Below, piece by piece: positions 11,491-19,844 of a stretch of 43,168 nucleotides of DNA. The notes beneath the pieces are model-generated. The model saw only the letters and a program-made list of their open reading frames with translations. It made no database searches and was not told where the DNA came from. The DNA is from an uncultured Prevotellaceae bacterium (lineage in GTDB: Bacteria; Bacteroidota; Bacteroidia; Bacteroidales; Bacteroidaceae), in NCBI GenBank assembly GCA_946407895.1, contig CAMJQA010000025.1, positions 1-43,168 on the forward strand, written 5' to 3'. The translations under genes were made by a program, and so were the position numbers. Each line of letters starts with the position of its first letter. The first letter of the stretch is position 1.

Positions 11491-13641
11491 ATGAGTTTTG
11501 GTAATATTTTAATGACTCAGACGAGAAAGTCTTTTTTCGCCGTTGCAGTTATTGCTGCAATGGTTTCCTGTTTTGTTTCGTGTACGGAAACTATTGATTC
11601 CTCTTCGCGCTATGTATTTAAGGATATCACTATTGCGGACTATCTGCAGAAACATGAGCAGTACTCGGAATATGTGCGCCTGCTTACTCAAGTGCCAGTG
11701 AGCCGCATATCTGAAACCACCCTGATTCAGCTGCTTTCGGCTCGTGGTAATTATACGGTCTTTGCTCCTACCAACGATGCTATCCAGCTCTATCTTGACA
11801 CGTTGTGGCGCAAAGGCATCATTACTGAGCCCAGCTGGGATGGCTTCCACTCTGAACGCGCCCGTGACTCCATTGAGAAGGTTGTCGTGTACAACAGTAT
11901 CTTGGATGGCGGGGATAATACGCAGGTTTACACATACGACTTCCCTATTCAGCAGGACGGCGAAATCAGCCTGCCCAATATGTATGACCGCCGCCTCTCG
12001 GTTCACCTGAGTGATGATAGCCTTGACCTCTACCTTATCAACAATGAGCCGATGGACGTGCGCAACCACGATATTCCAGCTATAAACGGTGTAATCCATA
12101 TAATGAATGGCGTTGTGGCGCCAAGCAACAACACTCTTGGCCACTGGATGTTTGATAATATCGACCAGGGACGAGAAGGTTTCCATGTGGCCTCTATGCT
12201 TGCTCTGGCCGTCGGACTCAGAGACACTCTTGATATGTATCAGGATCAGGTTTACGAAGATATGTACCTGAGAGGGGATATCAAGGTGAATACGACTGAA
12301 TACGAGCTGGAGGGCCACAATTTCCATACGCCCGAGCATCGCTACTATGGCTTCACCTATTTTGCCGAAACTGACAGTTTCTGGACGGCCGAGATTGGCA
12401 AGCCTGCCCTGGAGATTACTATTGAGGACGTCGTGGCCTATTTGGATGCAAAGGGAATCTATCCCGAAGCAGCCCGCAATACTGATTACGAGGACGAGGG
12501 CAACCTGCTCAACCAGTTCGTCACCTACCACTTGCTGCCTGAGCGCCTGCCGACTAACCACTTGGTGTATCACTGGAGCGAGTATGGCTACAACCGTAAT
12601 ATGAAGCAGTTGGGTTCTGCCCTCAGCGAGTTCTACACCACGATGGGTAAGCGCCGCCTGCTGAAGATATATGAGAGTAAGGAGAGCAACGGTGTTTTCC
12701 TGAACCGTTTCCCCGTGCTGAACAACGGACGCGACGGCGACTATCACGAGTTGAGTTGTGCGCCCGAGAACGAGGGTATCTTCATCGGCTCGCCTAATCT
12801 GGAGGGCGAGAACAACGTGCGCAACGCTATGGTTTACCCCATTGACAAACTACTTGTCTATGATGACCGTACACGCGATAATCTGCAGCGGAACCGCATC
12901 CGTTTCCTCGTTTCGTCAATGCTTCCCGAGTTTATGAACAACAACATTCGCATGTGCGAGATTCAGCAGACGAAGTACCTCGACGTTTGGATTCCCAGTA
13001 CGAATGAGTACAACTACCTGGAGAATGTGATTATCTCGGATGATACACGTTTCTATTACTGGCCAGGCACGCATGCCGGCTGGCGCAACTTTGAATCAGA
13101 CGAGTTTACCATTCGTGGCATTCAGGACGTTACCTTCACCCTGCCTCCCGTACCACGGCGCGGCACCTACGAGATTCGCTATGCCATCCAGAACGGTGGT
13201 GACAAGCGTGGTATGGTACAGTTCTATTGGGGCAAGGACCTCGAGAAACTGGCACCTATGGGTATTCCCCTCGACCTGCGCCTGAGCGGTCAATACCTGA
13301 GAACGGCCCGCGGCACTTTCCCCAGCACAGAAACGGGCTGGGAACAGGATTCGGATGACGACGACTATAATGCCGAAGTTGATAAGCGCATGCGCAACAA
13401 GGGCTTTATGAAGGGTGCTGCCCAGCAGGCCACCAAGGACAATACTACGGAGAAGGCACGCGACCAGGAGACGACTACAAGGCGTATTATCGTGCGCCAG
13501 ACAATGGACCCCGACGAGACCTACTACCTGCGTTTCAAGACGGTGATGGACGATCCCACCCGCTTCCTATATATGGACTATCTGGAGTACGTAGCCAAGG
13601 AGGTGTACGACAACCCCGAAACGCCAGAAGATATCTGGTAA
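11491..13641 (+). CDS. Fasciclin-domain lipoprotein, tandem copy 1
   Basis: This 716-residue predicted lipoprotein has a signal peptide ending in the lipobox FVSC (Cys31). The first FAS1-like domain spans about 45-210 (YTVFAPTNDAI and a terminal NGVIHIMNGVV). A second, divergent FAS1-like region spans about 235-450 (FAETDSFW, YHLLPERLP). The C-terminal beta-rich module runs about 535-716 (RRGTYEIRYAIQNGG) and ends PETPEDIW. FAS1 domains usually mediate adhesion; the ligand here is unknown. The ATG at 11491 aligns with the paralog start, and an ATG at 11512 is possible. No SusC/SusD genes are adjacent. It follows the rpoC terminator and has its own promoter and terminator. Confidence 0.88.
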   Translation: MSFGNILMTQTRKSFFAVAVIAAMVSCFVSCTETIDSSSRYVFKDITIADYLQKHEQYSEYVRLLTQVPVSRISETTLIQLLSARGNYTVFAPTNDAIQLYLDTLWRKGIITEPSWDGFHSERARDSIEKVVVYNSILDGGDNTQVYTYDFPIQQDGEISLPNMYDRRLSVHLSDDSLDLYLINNEPMDVRNHDIPAINGVIHIMNGVVAPSNNTLGHWMFDNIDQGREGFHVASMLALAVGLRDTLDMYQDQVYEDMYLRGDIKVNTTEYELEGHNFHTPEHRYYGFTYFAETDSFWTAEIGKPALEITIEDVVAYLDAKGIYPEAARNTDYEDEGNLLNQFVTYHLLPERLPTNHLVYHWSEYGYNRNMKQLGSALSEFYTTMGKRRLLKIYESKESNGVFLNRFPVLNNGRDGDYHELSCAPENEGIFIGSPNLEGENNVRNAMVYPIDKLLVYDDRTRDNLQRNRIRFLVSSMLPEFMNNNIRMCEIQQTKYLDVWIPSTNEYNYLENVIISDDTRFYYWPGTHAGWRNFESDEFTIRGIQDVTFTLPPVPRRGTYEIRYAIQNGGDKRGMVQFYWGKDLEKLAPMGIPLDLRLSGQYLRTARGTFPSTETGWEQDSDDDDYNAEVDKRMRNKGFMKGAAQQATKDNTTEKARDQETTTRRIIVRQTMDPDETYYLRFKTVMDDPTRFLYMDYLEYVAKEVYDNPETPEDIW

Positions 13642-13663
13642 CCGACTTGCGGATACATTATTA

Positions 13664-13724
13664 GGAAGTGTGCCTTTCGTTGCTCTCTGGAGTTTGGGAG
13701 TAAGGGGAGGCACATTTCCTTTAT
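13664..13724 (+). terminator. Terminator after first fasciclin gene
   Basis: A 12-bp stem (13664-13675 with 13708-13719, one G.U pair) brackets a long loop and is followed by TTTATT. It lies 22 bp after the stop. The T tract is weak, so termination efficiency is uncertain. Confidence 0.6.
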
Positions 13725-13833
13725 TCCCTGTTTTGTTTTCCTGGCGATGCAGTTGGGACAATGATGCATGTAGTGAGCCTTTTCTCTCTCTCCTATAGGG
13801 GTAATAAGCGCATTATTACTATCAAAGTCTTCA

Positions 13834-13891
13834 AATTAACAATATTTAACGGCTGGTATGCCGAATAAGTAGTGCAAATAGATTATATTTG
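13834..13891 (+). promoter_or_regulatory. Promoter and upstream box of second fasciclin gene
   Basis: The 20-base box at 13834-13853 differs at one position from the box before copy 1 and again carries TTAAC direct repeats 10 bp apart. It lies 30 bp upstream of a TATATTTG -7 element (13884-13891). Similarity continues for about 20 bases past the -7 element. No -33 TTTG is seen at the right distance. Confidence 0.65.
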
Positions 13892-13952
13892 CATGCTAAA
13901 CTGGCTACTTTATAGTATTTTCTATTATTTAAAGTCGTTAAAACTTATAAAA

Positions 13953-16100
13953 ATGAGTCGTTATATTATGATGTCTCGAGGGACGGGAAAGTCCCTTTTC
14001 GCCATTGCAACTTTCTTTGCAGTGTTTTTCTGCCTGGGTTCCTGTACGGAAACCATTGATTCCTCGTCGCGCTACGTGTTCAAGGATGTAACCATTGCCG
14101 AGTATCTGCAGAATCATGAGCAGTACTCCGAGTACGTTCGCCTGCTTAGTCAGGTACCGGTGAGCCGCATTTCTGAAACTACGTTGATTCAGTTGCTTTC
14201 GGCACGAGGTAATTACACGATTTTTGCTCCTACTAACGATGCTATCCAGCTCTACCTTGACACGTTGTGGCGCAAGGGCATCATTTCGGAGCCCAGTTGG
14301 GACGGCTTCCCCTCTGAGCGTGCCCGCGACTCTATTGAAAAAGTTGTTGTCTATAACAGCATTCTTGATGGTGGCGACAATACACAATATTATACCTATG
14401 ACTTCCCTACTCAGCAGGACGGCGAAATCAGCCTGCCTAATATGTATGACCGCCGCCTCTCGGTTCACCTGAGCGATGACAGCCTTGACCTCTACCTGAT
14501 CAACAACGAGCCTATGGATGTGCGCAACCACGACATTCCGGCTATCAATGGCGTTATACACGCCATGAACGGCGTTGTGGCACCGAGCAATAACAGCCTC
14601 GGACACTGGATGTTCGACAATATTGACCAGGGGCGCGAGGGCTTCCGGGTGGCTTCTATGCTTGCCCTTGCATGCGGGCTCAGGGATACGCTCGAGAAGT
14701 ATCAGGACCAGGTCTATGAGGACAAGTACCTGCGTGGCGACTTCAAGGTGAGCACTAACGAATACGACCTGGAGGGCTACACGTTCTATACGCCCGAGCA
14801 TCGCTATTACGGCTTCACCTACTTTGCCGAGACCGACAGCTTCTGGACGGCCGAGATAGGCAAGCCTGCCCTGGAGATAACTGTTGAGGACGTTGTGGCC
14901 TACCTGGATGCAAAGGGAATCTATCCCGAAGCCGCCCGCAATACTGATTACGAGGACGAGGGCAACCTGCTCAACCAGTTCGTCACCTATCACCTGCTGC
15001 CAGAACGCCTGCCGACCAACCACTTGGTGTATCATTGGAGCGAATATGGCTACAACCGCAACATGAAGCAGCTCGGTTCGGCTGTAAGCGAGTTCTACAC
15101 CACGATGGGCAAGCGACGCCTGCTGAAGATCTTCGAGAGCAAGGAGAGTAAGGGCGTATATCTGAACCGCTTCCCCGTGCTGAACAACGGACGCGACGGC
15201 GACTACCACGAGCTGAGCTGCGCACCCGAGAACGAGGGCATCTACATTGGCTTGCCCAATCTGGAGGGCGAGAACAACGTGCGCAACGCAATGGTTTATC
15301 CCATCGGCAAGCTGCTCTACTATGACGACCTGACGCGCGACAATATGCAGCAGAACCGCATACGCTACCTCGTTTCGTCGATAATTCCGGAATTTATGAA
15401 CAATGATATCCGCATGTGCGAGGTGGCTCAGGACAAGTATCGCAACGTATATATTCCCAGCACCAGCGACTACAACTACCTCGAGGGCGTCAATATTACC
15501 GACGACACCCGCTTCTACTACTGGGCCGGCACGCATGCCAGCTGGGGCAACTATCAGTCGGACGAGTTCACTATCCGCGGCATACAGGATGTCACCTTCA
15601 CCCTGCCTCCCGTTCCGCGTCGCGGCACCTACGAGATTCGCTATGCCATACAGAACGGCGGTAACAAGCGCGGTATGGTGCAGTTCTATTGGGGCAGCGA
15701 CCTTGAGAAACTGGCCCCGATGGGCATCCCCCTCGACCTGCGCATGAGCGGCCTCTACCTGAGGACCACTAACGGAGACCTGCCCAGCGATACCGGTTGG
15801 GAACAGGATACTGACGACAACGACTATAATGCCGAAGTTGACAAGCGCATGCGCAACAAGGGCTTCATGAAGGGAGCTGCCCAGCAATGCACCCGCGACA
15901 ACACAACCGGCCAGGCGCGCACCAACGAGTCAATCATTCGCCGCATCATCGTGCGCCAGACGATGGATCCCGACAAGACCTACTACCTGCGTTTCAAGAC
16001 GGTGATGGACGATCCCACCCGCTTCCTCTACATGGATTATCTGGAGTACGTAGCCAAGGAGGTTTACGATAATCCCGAGACACCCGAGGATATCTGGTAG
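13953..16100 (+). CDS. Fasciclin-domain lipoprotein, tandem copy 2
   Basis: A close paralog of the preceding gene: 715 residues, the same domain order, the same length to within one residue, and the same PETPEDIW end. The lipobox is CLGSC with the acylated Cys at 31, again followed by TETIDSSSRY. Differences cluster in the signal peptide, around residues 220-260, and in a variable stretch before the last 90 residues. An in-frame ATG at 13872 precedes the -7 promoter element, so it cannot be the start of that transcript. The ATG at 13953 is chosen. Retention of two near-copies under matching promoters suggests dosage or ligand-variant selection (inference). Confidence 0.88.
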   Translation: MSRYIMMSRGTGKSLFAIATFFAVFFCLGSCTETIDSSSRYVFKDVTIAEYLQNHEQYSEYVRLLSQVPVSRISETTLIQLLSARGNYTIFAPTNDAIQLYLDTLWRKGIISEPSWDGFPSERARDSIEKVVVYNSILDGGDNTQYYTYDFPTQQDGEISLPNMYDRRLSVHLSDDSLDLYLINNEPMDVRNHDIPAINGVIHAMNGVVAPSNNSLGHWMFDNIDQGREGFRVASMLALACGLRDTLEKYQDQVYEDKYLRGDFKVSTNEYDLEGYTFYTPEHRYYGFTYFAETDSFWTAEIGKPALEITVEDVVAYLDAKGIYPEAARNTDYEDEGNLLNQFVTYHLLPERLPTNHLVYHWSEYGYNRNMKQLGSAVSEFYTTMGKRRLLKIFESKESKGVYLNRFPVLNNGRDGDYHELSCAPENEGIYIGLPNLEGENNVRNAMVYPIGKLLYYDDLTRDNMQQNRIRYLVSSIIPEFMNNDIRMCEVAQDKYRNVYIPSTSDYNYLEGVNITDDTRFYYWAGTHASWGNYQSDEFTIRGIQDVTFTLPPVPRRGTYEIRYAIQNGGNKRGMVQFYWGSDLEKLAPMGIPLDLRMSGLYLRTTNGDLPSDTGWEQDTDDNDYNAEVDKRMRNKGFMKGAAQQCTRDNTTGQARTNESIIRRIIVRQTMDPDKTYYLRFKTVMDDPTRFLYMDYLEYVAKEVYDNPETPEDIW

Positions 16101-16123
16101 GCATCCGGCCGTTGCAGGCAATA

Positions 16124-16183
16124 AAAAGGTGCGCCTTTCACTATTCCCTAATTGAAGCAGGGTAGTGAAAGGCGCACTTTTCT
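16124..16183 (+). terminator. Terminator after second fasciclin gene
   Basis: A long stem pairs AAAAGGTGCGCCTTTCACTA (from 16124, one bulged G) with 16163-16181. The inner CCCT/AGGG extends it, and a short T run ends the element. The flanking A and T runs make it potentially bidirectional. Confidence 0.8.
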
Positions 16184-16349
16184 TATGCCCTATTCCCGTC
16201 AATCTCCTGCCGCAAGGTTCTGCAATGGGGGTGGGGAAGGGCGGCAACCCGCTCTGTTTTATGTCGGCACCCAACTCCCCTTTTCCCGGAGATCGGGGGG
16301 AAAAGTCTGAAATACCCGGGAGAAAATGTTCTTACCCCCGGGTTTGTTT

Positions 16350-16433
16350 TACGTTTCACGACGTGAAATGTACGTTTCGCGACGTGAAACATACGTCTCT
16401 CGACGTGAAATATACGTTTCACGTCGTGAAACA
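16350..16433. repeat. Four tandem 21-bp palindromic repeats
   Basis: Four head-to-tail 21-base units start at 16350, 16371, 16392 and 16413. Each has a dyad core of the form TTTCACG-A-CGTGAAA. Units 1 and 4 are near perfect and units 2 and 3 have substitutions in the left arm. There are no spacers, so this is not a CRISPR array. Nine bases separate it from the next array. Confidence 0.9.
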
Positions 16434-16442
16434 TAAAATTCG

Positions 16443-16618
16443 TCGGGCATCCGGAACATTTTCCTCGGGCGGCTGGGACTTTTCCATCGGGCATCCGAAA
16501 GTTTTCCATTTGGCATCCGGAACATTTTCCTCGGGCGGCTGGGACTTTTCCATCAGGCATCCGAAAGTTTTCCATTTGGCCTCCGGAACATTTTCATCGG
16601 GCGGCTGGGACTTTTTCT
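16443..16618. repeat. Eight tandem 22-bp repeats in a three-unit pattern
   Basis: Eight contiguous 22-base units run from 16443 to 16618. Three variants alternate ABC-ABC-AB: A has GGCATCCGGAACATTTTCC, B has GGCGGCTGGGACTTTTCC, C has GGCATCCGAAAGTTTTCC. This makes a 66-bp higher-order repeat. All share a GGC start and a T(T)TTCC end. Variant A has an imperfect GGAA-n4-TTCC dyad. Confidence 0.9.
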
Positions 16619-16702
16619 CCTGACCCTGCAAATTTTTCCCTGGGATGCCGGAAAAGCCGAACTGCAGGCCTCCCGGATATTTGCATGACCCGCAGGGGCG
16701 GT

Positions 16703-17077
16703 TCAGGTGTCGGCCCCTTCCAGCTCGGCCGCCTGCCAGGCCTTCACCACATCGTCTATGTTCATGCCCAGCAGGCGGAGGCGGCGGAAAAAGTCGGGCA
16801 TGTCCTGCTCCAGGAATGCTTTCCTGCGGGCCGCGCGGATGCGGCGGCGTGCTCCGCGCTCCACCAGCATGCCTATGCCGCGCTGCTGAGCCAGTATGCC
16901 GTCGCGCTGCAGGATGTCGAAGGCGCGCAGGGCCGTGTTGGTGTTCACTTCGTATTCCGCAGCCAGCTCCCTTACGCTGGGCACGCGGCTCTCCTCGGCA
17001 TACTTGCCCGCGAGGATATCGTCGCAGATGCGCTCGGCTATCCTTACGAAGATAGCCCGTTCGTTGTGGTAAATCAT
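16703..17077 (-). CDS. GntR-family transcriptional regulator (YtrA type)
   Basis: This 124-residue DNA-binding protein has an N-terminal winged helix (about 8-75; VPSVRELAAEYEVNTNTAL is the helix-turn-helix). Only a short C-terminal tail follows, without the UTRA or FCD ligand domain of other GntR proteins. This compact form is typical of YtrA-like regulators, which sit with and control ABC transporter genes. Its ATG overlaps the stop of the upstream membrane gene by 4 bases, implying coupled translation. It is the last gene of the minus-strand operon and probably autoregulates it (inference). Confidence 0.88.
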   Translation of the reverse strand: MIYHNERAIFVRIAERICDDILAGKYAEESRVPSVRELAAEYEVNTNTALRAFDILQRDGILAQQRGIGMLVERGARRRIRAARRKAFLEQDMPDFFRRLRLLGMNIDDVVKAWQAAELEGADT

Positions 17078-17850
17078 AGGCCCAGGGGTTTATGGTTGGC
17101 AATCTTAGCGTGGCAGAAGGCGCGGTAGGCCAGCCAGTAGAACACGGGCGCCAGGAACAGGATGGCAATCACGGCGGGACGGGCCTGTACGGCTGTAAAG
17201 CCGAATATCTGCTGGGCAAGTTCGGCAATCAGTATGTAGGCCAGGACGAGGCCGACACCCAGCACCCAGCCGTAGCGGCGTACCTGCAGGCCTGCCCAGG
17301 TGAACAGGGAGAGGATGAGCACCTCAATCGCGATGACTAAGAACAGGCCTTGGAAAATGGCTCGTGCTCCCCAATCTGCTTTCCACGGTCCGCCCAGCAA
17401 CCGAAAGTCGGGCTTCAAGTAGTATCTGAGAGCATAGGCGGGGAATGGATTGCCGACCAGCGACTCCATCATCCAGATGAAGAGGAAGCAGATGCATCCG
17501 GCAGTCAGGCTTGCCAGGGCGGCTGTCAGCACCAGGCCCAGCGTGCCGTAGATGACGCGCGATATGAACTTCTCGGCGTTTCCGGCCGGCAGGGAGAGGA
17601 AGTCGATGGCTCCGCGCTTGCTGAACAGCATCGCGAAGAGCCGCGAAGCGCCGATGCACAGGAAAAGACCTGTCAGAAGGGCATCCCAGGCAGGGCCGGC
17701 CCTGTGGAACACTACATTGACCAGGGGTTCCTTGAACACGAACAAGGCGGTCAGGCCCAGGTAGAGCCATAGCCAGAGCTTGCGCTCGTTCATCCAGTAA
17801 AAGCGTATCAGTTGCCCTGCGCGTAGCAGGGAGAAATTGTTGTTCTTCAT
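17074..17850 (-). CDS. ABC transporter membrane subunit, ABC-2-like
   Basis: The 258-residue product has about six hydrophobic helices (for example LWLYLGLTALFVF, LVLTAALASLTAGCICFLFI and VLGVGLVLAYILIAEL), consistent with an ABC permease. The start is set at the ATG at 17850, giving MKNNNFSLLRAGQ. A longer frame would run back into the ATPase gene. It lies 4 bp after the ATPase stop and overlaps the GntR gene. The substrate is unknown. Similar three-gene units often export peptides or respond to envelope stress (family knowledge). Confidence 0.8.
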   Translation of the reverse strand: MKNNNFSLLRAGQLIRFYWMNERKLWLWLYLGLTALFVFKEPLVNVVFHRAGPAWDALLTGLFLCIGASRLFAMLFSKRGAIDFLSLPAGNAEKFISRVIYGTLGLVLTAALASLTAGCICFLFIWMMESLVGNPFPAYALRYYLKPDFRLLGGPWKADWGARAIFQGLFLVIAIEVLILSLFTWAGLQVRRYGWVLGVGLVLAYILIAELAQQIFGFTAVQARPAVIAILFLAPVFYWLAYRAFCHAKIANHKPLGL

Positions 17851-17854
17851 AACT

Positions 17855-18685
17855 TCAGCATACATTATTAATATTATTGGTTGTGGCATTGAACAGGAGT
17901 TCCAGGTTCAGGGGCGTTTCCTCGTCCCCCTCGCGGCGGCGGCAAAGGGCAGCGTATCCGTCGAGCGACCTTTCGGCATAGAGCACCTCGCGGCCCTCCA
18001 TCTCTTCTGCGGTCAGGGAGCAGAAGGCCAGGCGGCTCGTCAGGCTCTCCGCCGACTCGTCGAGCAGCAGGCCCGAGTTGCGCAGGATGAGGATATGGTC
18101 GAGCATCGCTTCCACATCGTGCAGCTGGTGAGTGGAGATGACCAGCGAGCGATCCTGGTCGGCATAGCGGGCTATGACGCGGCGCAACTGCTTCTTCGAG
18201 GCGGCGTCCAGCCCGTTCGTGGGCTCGTCCAGCAGCAGGTAGCGCGCTCCGCTTGCCAGGCCGAAGCTGATGAGCACTTTCTTCTTCGCCCCCATCGAGA
18301 GGCTGTTCAGGGCTACATCGGCAGGCAACTGGAACTCCTGCAGGCAATCGCGCAGCACCTCGTCGCTGAACTTGGGATAGAACGGGCGGCGCGACGATAC
18401 ATAGGCTGACAGCCGCATCGCGGGCAGGTCTATTTCCTCGGGCACCAGGTAGAACTGTGCCAGCGTCCCGCTGTGCCGCTTCCAGGCCTCCTGGCCTTCC
18501 ACGAGCACCGTTCCCTTACTTGGGCGCAAAAGGCCCATCATTAAATACAACAGAGTGGACTTTCCTACTCCGTTCTCGCCCAGCAGGCCGTAAACCTTTC
18601 CTGGCTCCAGCGTGAGGTTCAGGTTGCTGAAAACCAACCGGTTGCCTTTGCTGTAGGCGTAAGCTACATTCTCAATTTTAATCAT
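17855..18685 (-). CDS. ABC transporter ATP-binding protein
   Basis: The 276-residue ATPase has Walker A GENGVGKST (36-44), signature LSMGAKKK (129-136, departing from the usual LSGGQ), Walker B YLLLDEPTNGLD (149-160) and switch His186 in ISTHQ. The Q-loop position reads VPEE in place of a Gln. The C-terminal 70 residues are an accessory tail. It is the first gene of an operon with a permease and a GntR regulator. A consensus minus-strand promoter lies 43 bp upstream. Confidence 0.9.
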   Translation of the reverse strand: MIKIENVAYAYSKGNRLVFSNLNLTLEPGKVYGLLGENGVGKSTLLYLMMGLLRPSKGTVLVEGQEAWKRHSGTLAQFYLVPEEIDLPAMRLSAYVSSRRPFYPKFSDEVLRDCLQEFQLPADVALNSLSMGAKKKVLISFGLASGARYLLLDEPTNGLDAASKKQLRRVIARYADQDRSLVISTHQLHDVEAMLDHILILRNSGLLLDESAESLTSRLAFCSLTAEEMEGREVLYAERSLDGYAALCRRREGDEETPLNLELLFNATTNNINNVC

Positions 18686-18727
18686 ACTTCTGTTGAGTTT
18701 TAACTGTCTTAGTCACTTAGGACACCG

Positions 18728-18758
18728 CAAAGGTATGGATACTTCTTGAAGCCGCCAA
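18728..18758 (-). promoter_or_regulatory. Promoter of ABC-GntR operon
   Basis: On the minus strand, TTG (18756-18758) is followed after 20 bp by TACCTTTG (18728-18735), matching the Bacteroidetes -33/-7 consensus. The expected transcript start is about 35 bases before the ATPase ATG, where the GntR protein could bind. Confidence 0.75.
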
Positions 18759-18871
18759 GAAAATGGCCTTTCTTTTAGGTTTTTTTAACGTTTCGTGCGC
18801 AATTGCCATTCCTTCCGGGGAGAGCTTATATATTAAAGATTAGTCCGGACGAATAATTTTTCTCCGAATAA

Positions 18872-18903
18872 TTTGCTTATATCAGAAAGATTGGCTTTCT
18901 TTG
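18872..18903 (+). promoter_or_regulatory. Promoter of CDF transporter gene
   Basis: TTTG (18872-18875) lies 20 bp before TTTCTTTG (18896-18903), which has one mismatch to TAnnTTTG. The predicted start of transcription is about 30 bases before the TTG start codon. It is divergent from the ABC-operon promoter in the same 254-bp gap. Confidence 0.6.
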
Positions 18904-18939
18904 CACTCTGTAAGTGCGATACTGAATATTCCGCTTTAA

Positions 18940-19824
18940 TTGACTAGGGAAAAGGAAATATATAAGGTAACATTGGCGGGCAGCGCCGGAAACGTGGCTC
19001 TGCTGACCTTTAAGTTCGTTGCAGCCGTACTTGGCCACAGCTCGGCAATGATGGCCGATGCCGTGCACTCTCTGTCGGACTTCATTACCGACCTTGTCGT
19101 GCTTGTCTTCGTGCGGGTGAGCGCCAGGCCGCAAGACCGTTCGCACGACTATGGTCACGGCAAGTTTGAAACCTTTGCCACGTTTGTCATTGGCCTTGCA
19201 CTCGTTGTAGCAGCTGTGGGTATTGTAGTAGCCGCTGTGCTGAAGGTGGTGCGTTGGGCGCAGGGGGCAGACCTGGAGGCGCCTGGCACCCTGGCGCTAT
19301 GGGCGGCCTTGCTTTCCATCGTTGTGAAGGAGGTGCTGTTTCGCTATACGGCTAAGCGCGGCAAGGCGCTCGAATCCCAGGCTATGGTGGCTAATGCCTG
19401 GCATCACCGCAGCGATGCCCTGTCGTCAGTAGGCGCGGCTGTGGGCATTGGCGGAGCCATCCTGCTGGGCAATCGCTGGACGGTGCTCGACCCCATTGCC
19501 TCATTCTTCGTAGGCTTGCTGCTGTTAAAGGTGGCCTACGACTTGCTCAAGACAAGTGCTGAGGAACTGACCGAAAGCTCTCTGCCTGAAGAAACAGAAT
19601 GTGAGATAGCAGGCATTATCGGTTCCTTCCCCGGCATAACGGAACCGCATAACCTGCGTACCCGCCGTATTGGCAACCGAATTGCCATAGAGGCTCATGT
19701 GCGTATGGATGGTAATCTGCCGTTGCGCGAGGCTCACGACCGTGCTTCCGCTATCGAGCGGAAACTGAAGGAGCGCTTTGGGCCTGCCACTCACATAAGC
19801 ATCCACATGGAGCCTGTCAAGTAG
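18940..19824 (+). CDS. Cation diffusion facilitator (Zn/Fe/Mn exporter)
   Basis: A proton-coupled inner-membrane exporter of divalent metals. The 294-residue product has six transmembrane helices. The metal site shows H43-x3-D47 (ADAVHSLSD) in TM2 and H155-x3-D159 (WHHRSD) in TM5. HDYGHGKFE is the conserved loop after TM2, and a C-terminal cytoplasmic domain (about 205-294) ends HISIHMEPVK. The TM2 His-Asp pair resembles zinc-type members more than YiiP. The start codon is TTG, with no better upstream ATG. It converges on the adenosyltransferase gene with a 20-bp gap. Confidence 0.92.
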   Translation: MTREKEIYKVTLAGSAGNVALLTFKFVAAVLGHSSAMMADAVHSLSDFITDLVVLVFVRVSARPQDRSHDYGHGKFETFATFVIGLALVVAAVGIVVAAVLKVVRWAQGADLEAPGTLALWAALLSIVVKEVLFRYTAKRGKALESQAMVANAWHHRSDALSSVGAAVGIGGAILLGNRWTVLDPIASFFVGLLLLKVAYDLLKTSAEELTESSLPEETECEIAGIIGSFPGITEPHNLRTRRIGNRIAIEAHVRMDGNLPLREAHDRASAIERKLKERFGPATHISIHMEPVK

Positions 19825-19844
19825 GGGGCTATGGGGAGCCTGCT

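Larger units (their letters stand above)
13642..13952 (+). other. Intergenic region between tandem fasciclin genes
   Basis: This 311-bp gap holds the terminator of copy 1 (13664-13724), about 100 bp with nothing recognisable, then the TTAAC box and -7 element of copy 2 (13834-13891) and a 61-bp AT-rich leader. No gene is seen. The short open frames here are unsupported. Confidence 0.7.
16101..16702. other. Convergent intergenic region rich in hairpins and repeats
   Basis: This 602-bp 3'-3' gap separates the second fasciclin gene from the minus-strand GntR gene. It holds a terminator (16124-16183) and two further hairpins: an 8-bp stem at 16280-16305, and ACCCGGG/CCCGGGT at 16314-16343 followed by TTGTTTT. 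Two contiguous tandem arrays follow (16350-16433 and 16443-16618), then an inverted repeat TGCAAAT/ATTTGCA at 16627/16679. Open frames across it exist because the 21-bp and 66-bp periods are multiples of three. I see no credible protein. Confidence 0.75.

Noticed and set aside
13872..13952. 27-residue N-terminal extension of the second fasciclin protein
   Set aside because: Its ATG lies upstream of the TATATTTG promoter element, and the shorter start aligns with the paralog and gives a normal lipoprotein signal.
13938..15887. 649-residue antisense open frame over the second fasciclin gene
   Set aside because: Antisense shadow of a GC3-rich gene. The sense strand has a clear lipoprotein with paralogs. 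The same holds for the long antisense frames at 11509-12747, 21114-23015 and 40954-43059.
16350..16618. Possible CRISPR array
   Set aside because: Units are 21-22 bp and contiguous, with no unique spacers and no cas genes nearby. The same applies to 27946-28054.
16165..16623. Plus- and minus-strand repeat proteins across the 21/22-bp arrays
   Set aside because: Open frames follow from 21-bp and 66-bp periods. There is no start context, no family resemblance, and both strands are open equally.
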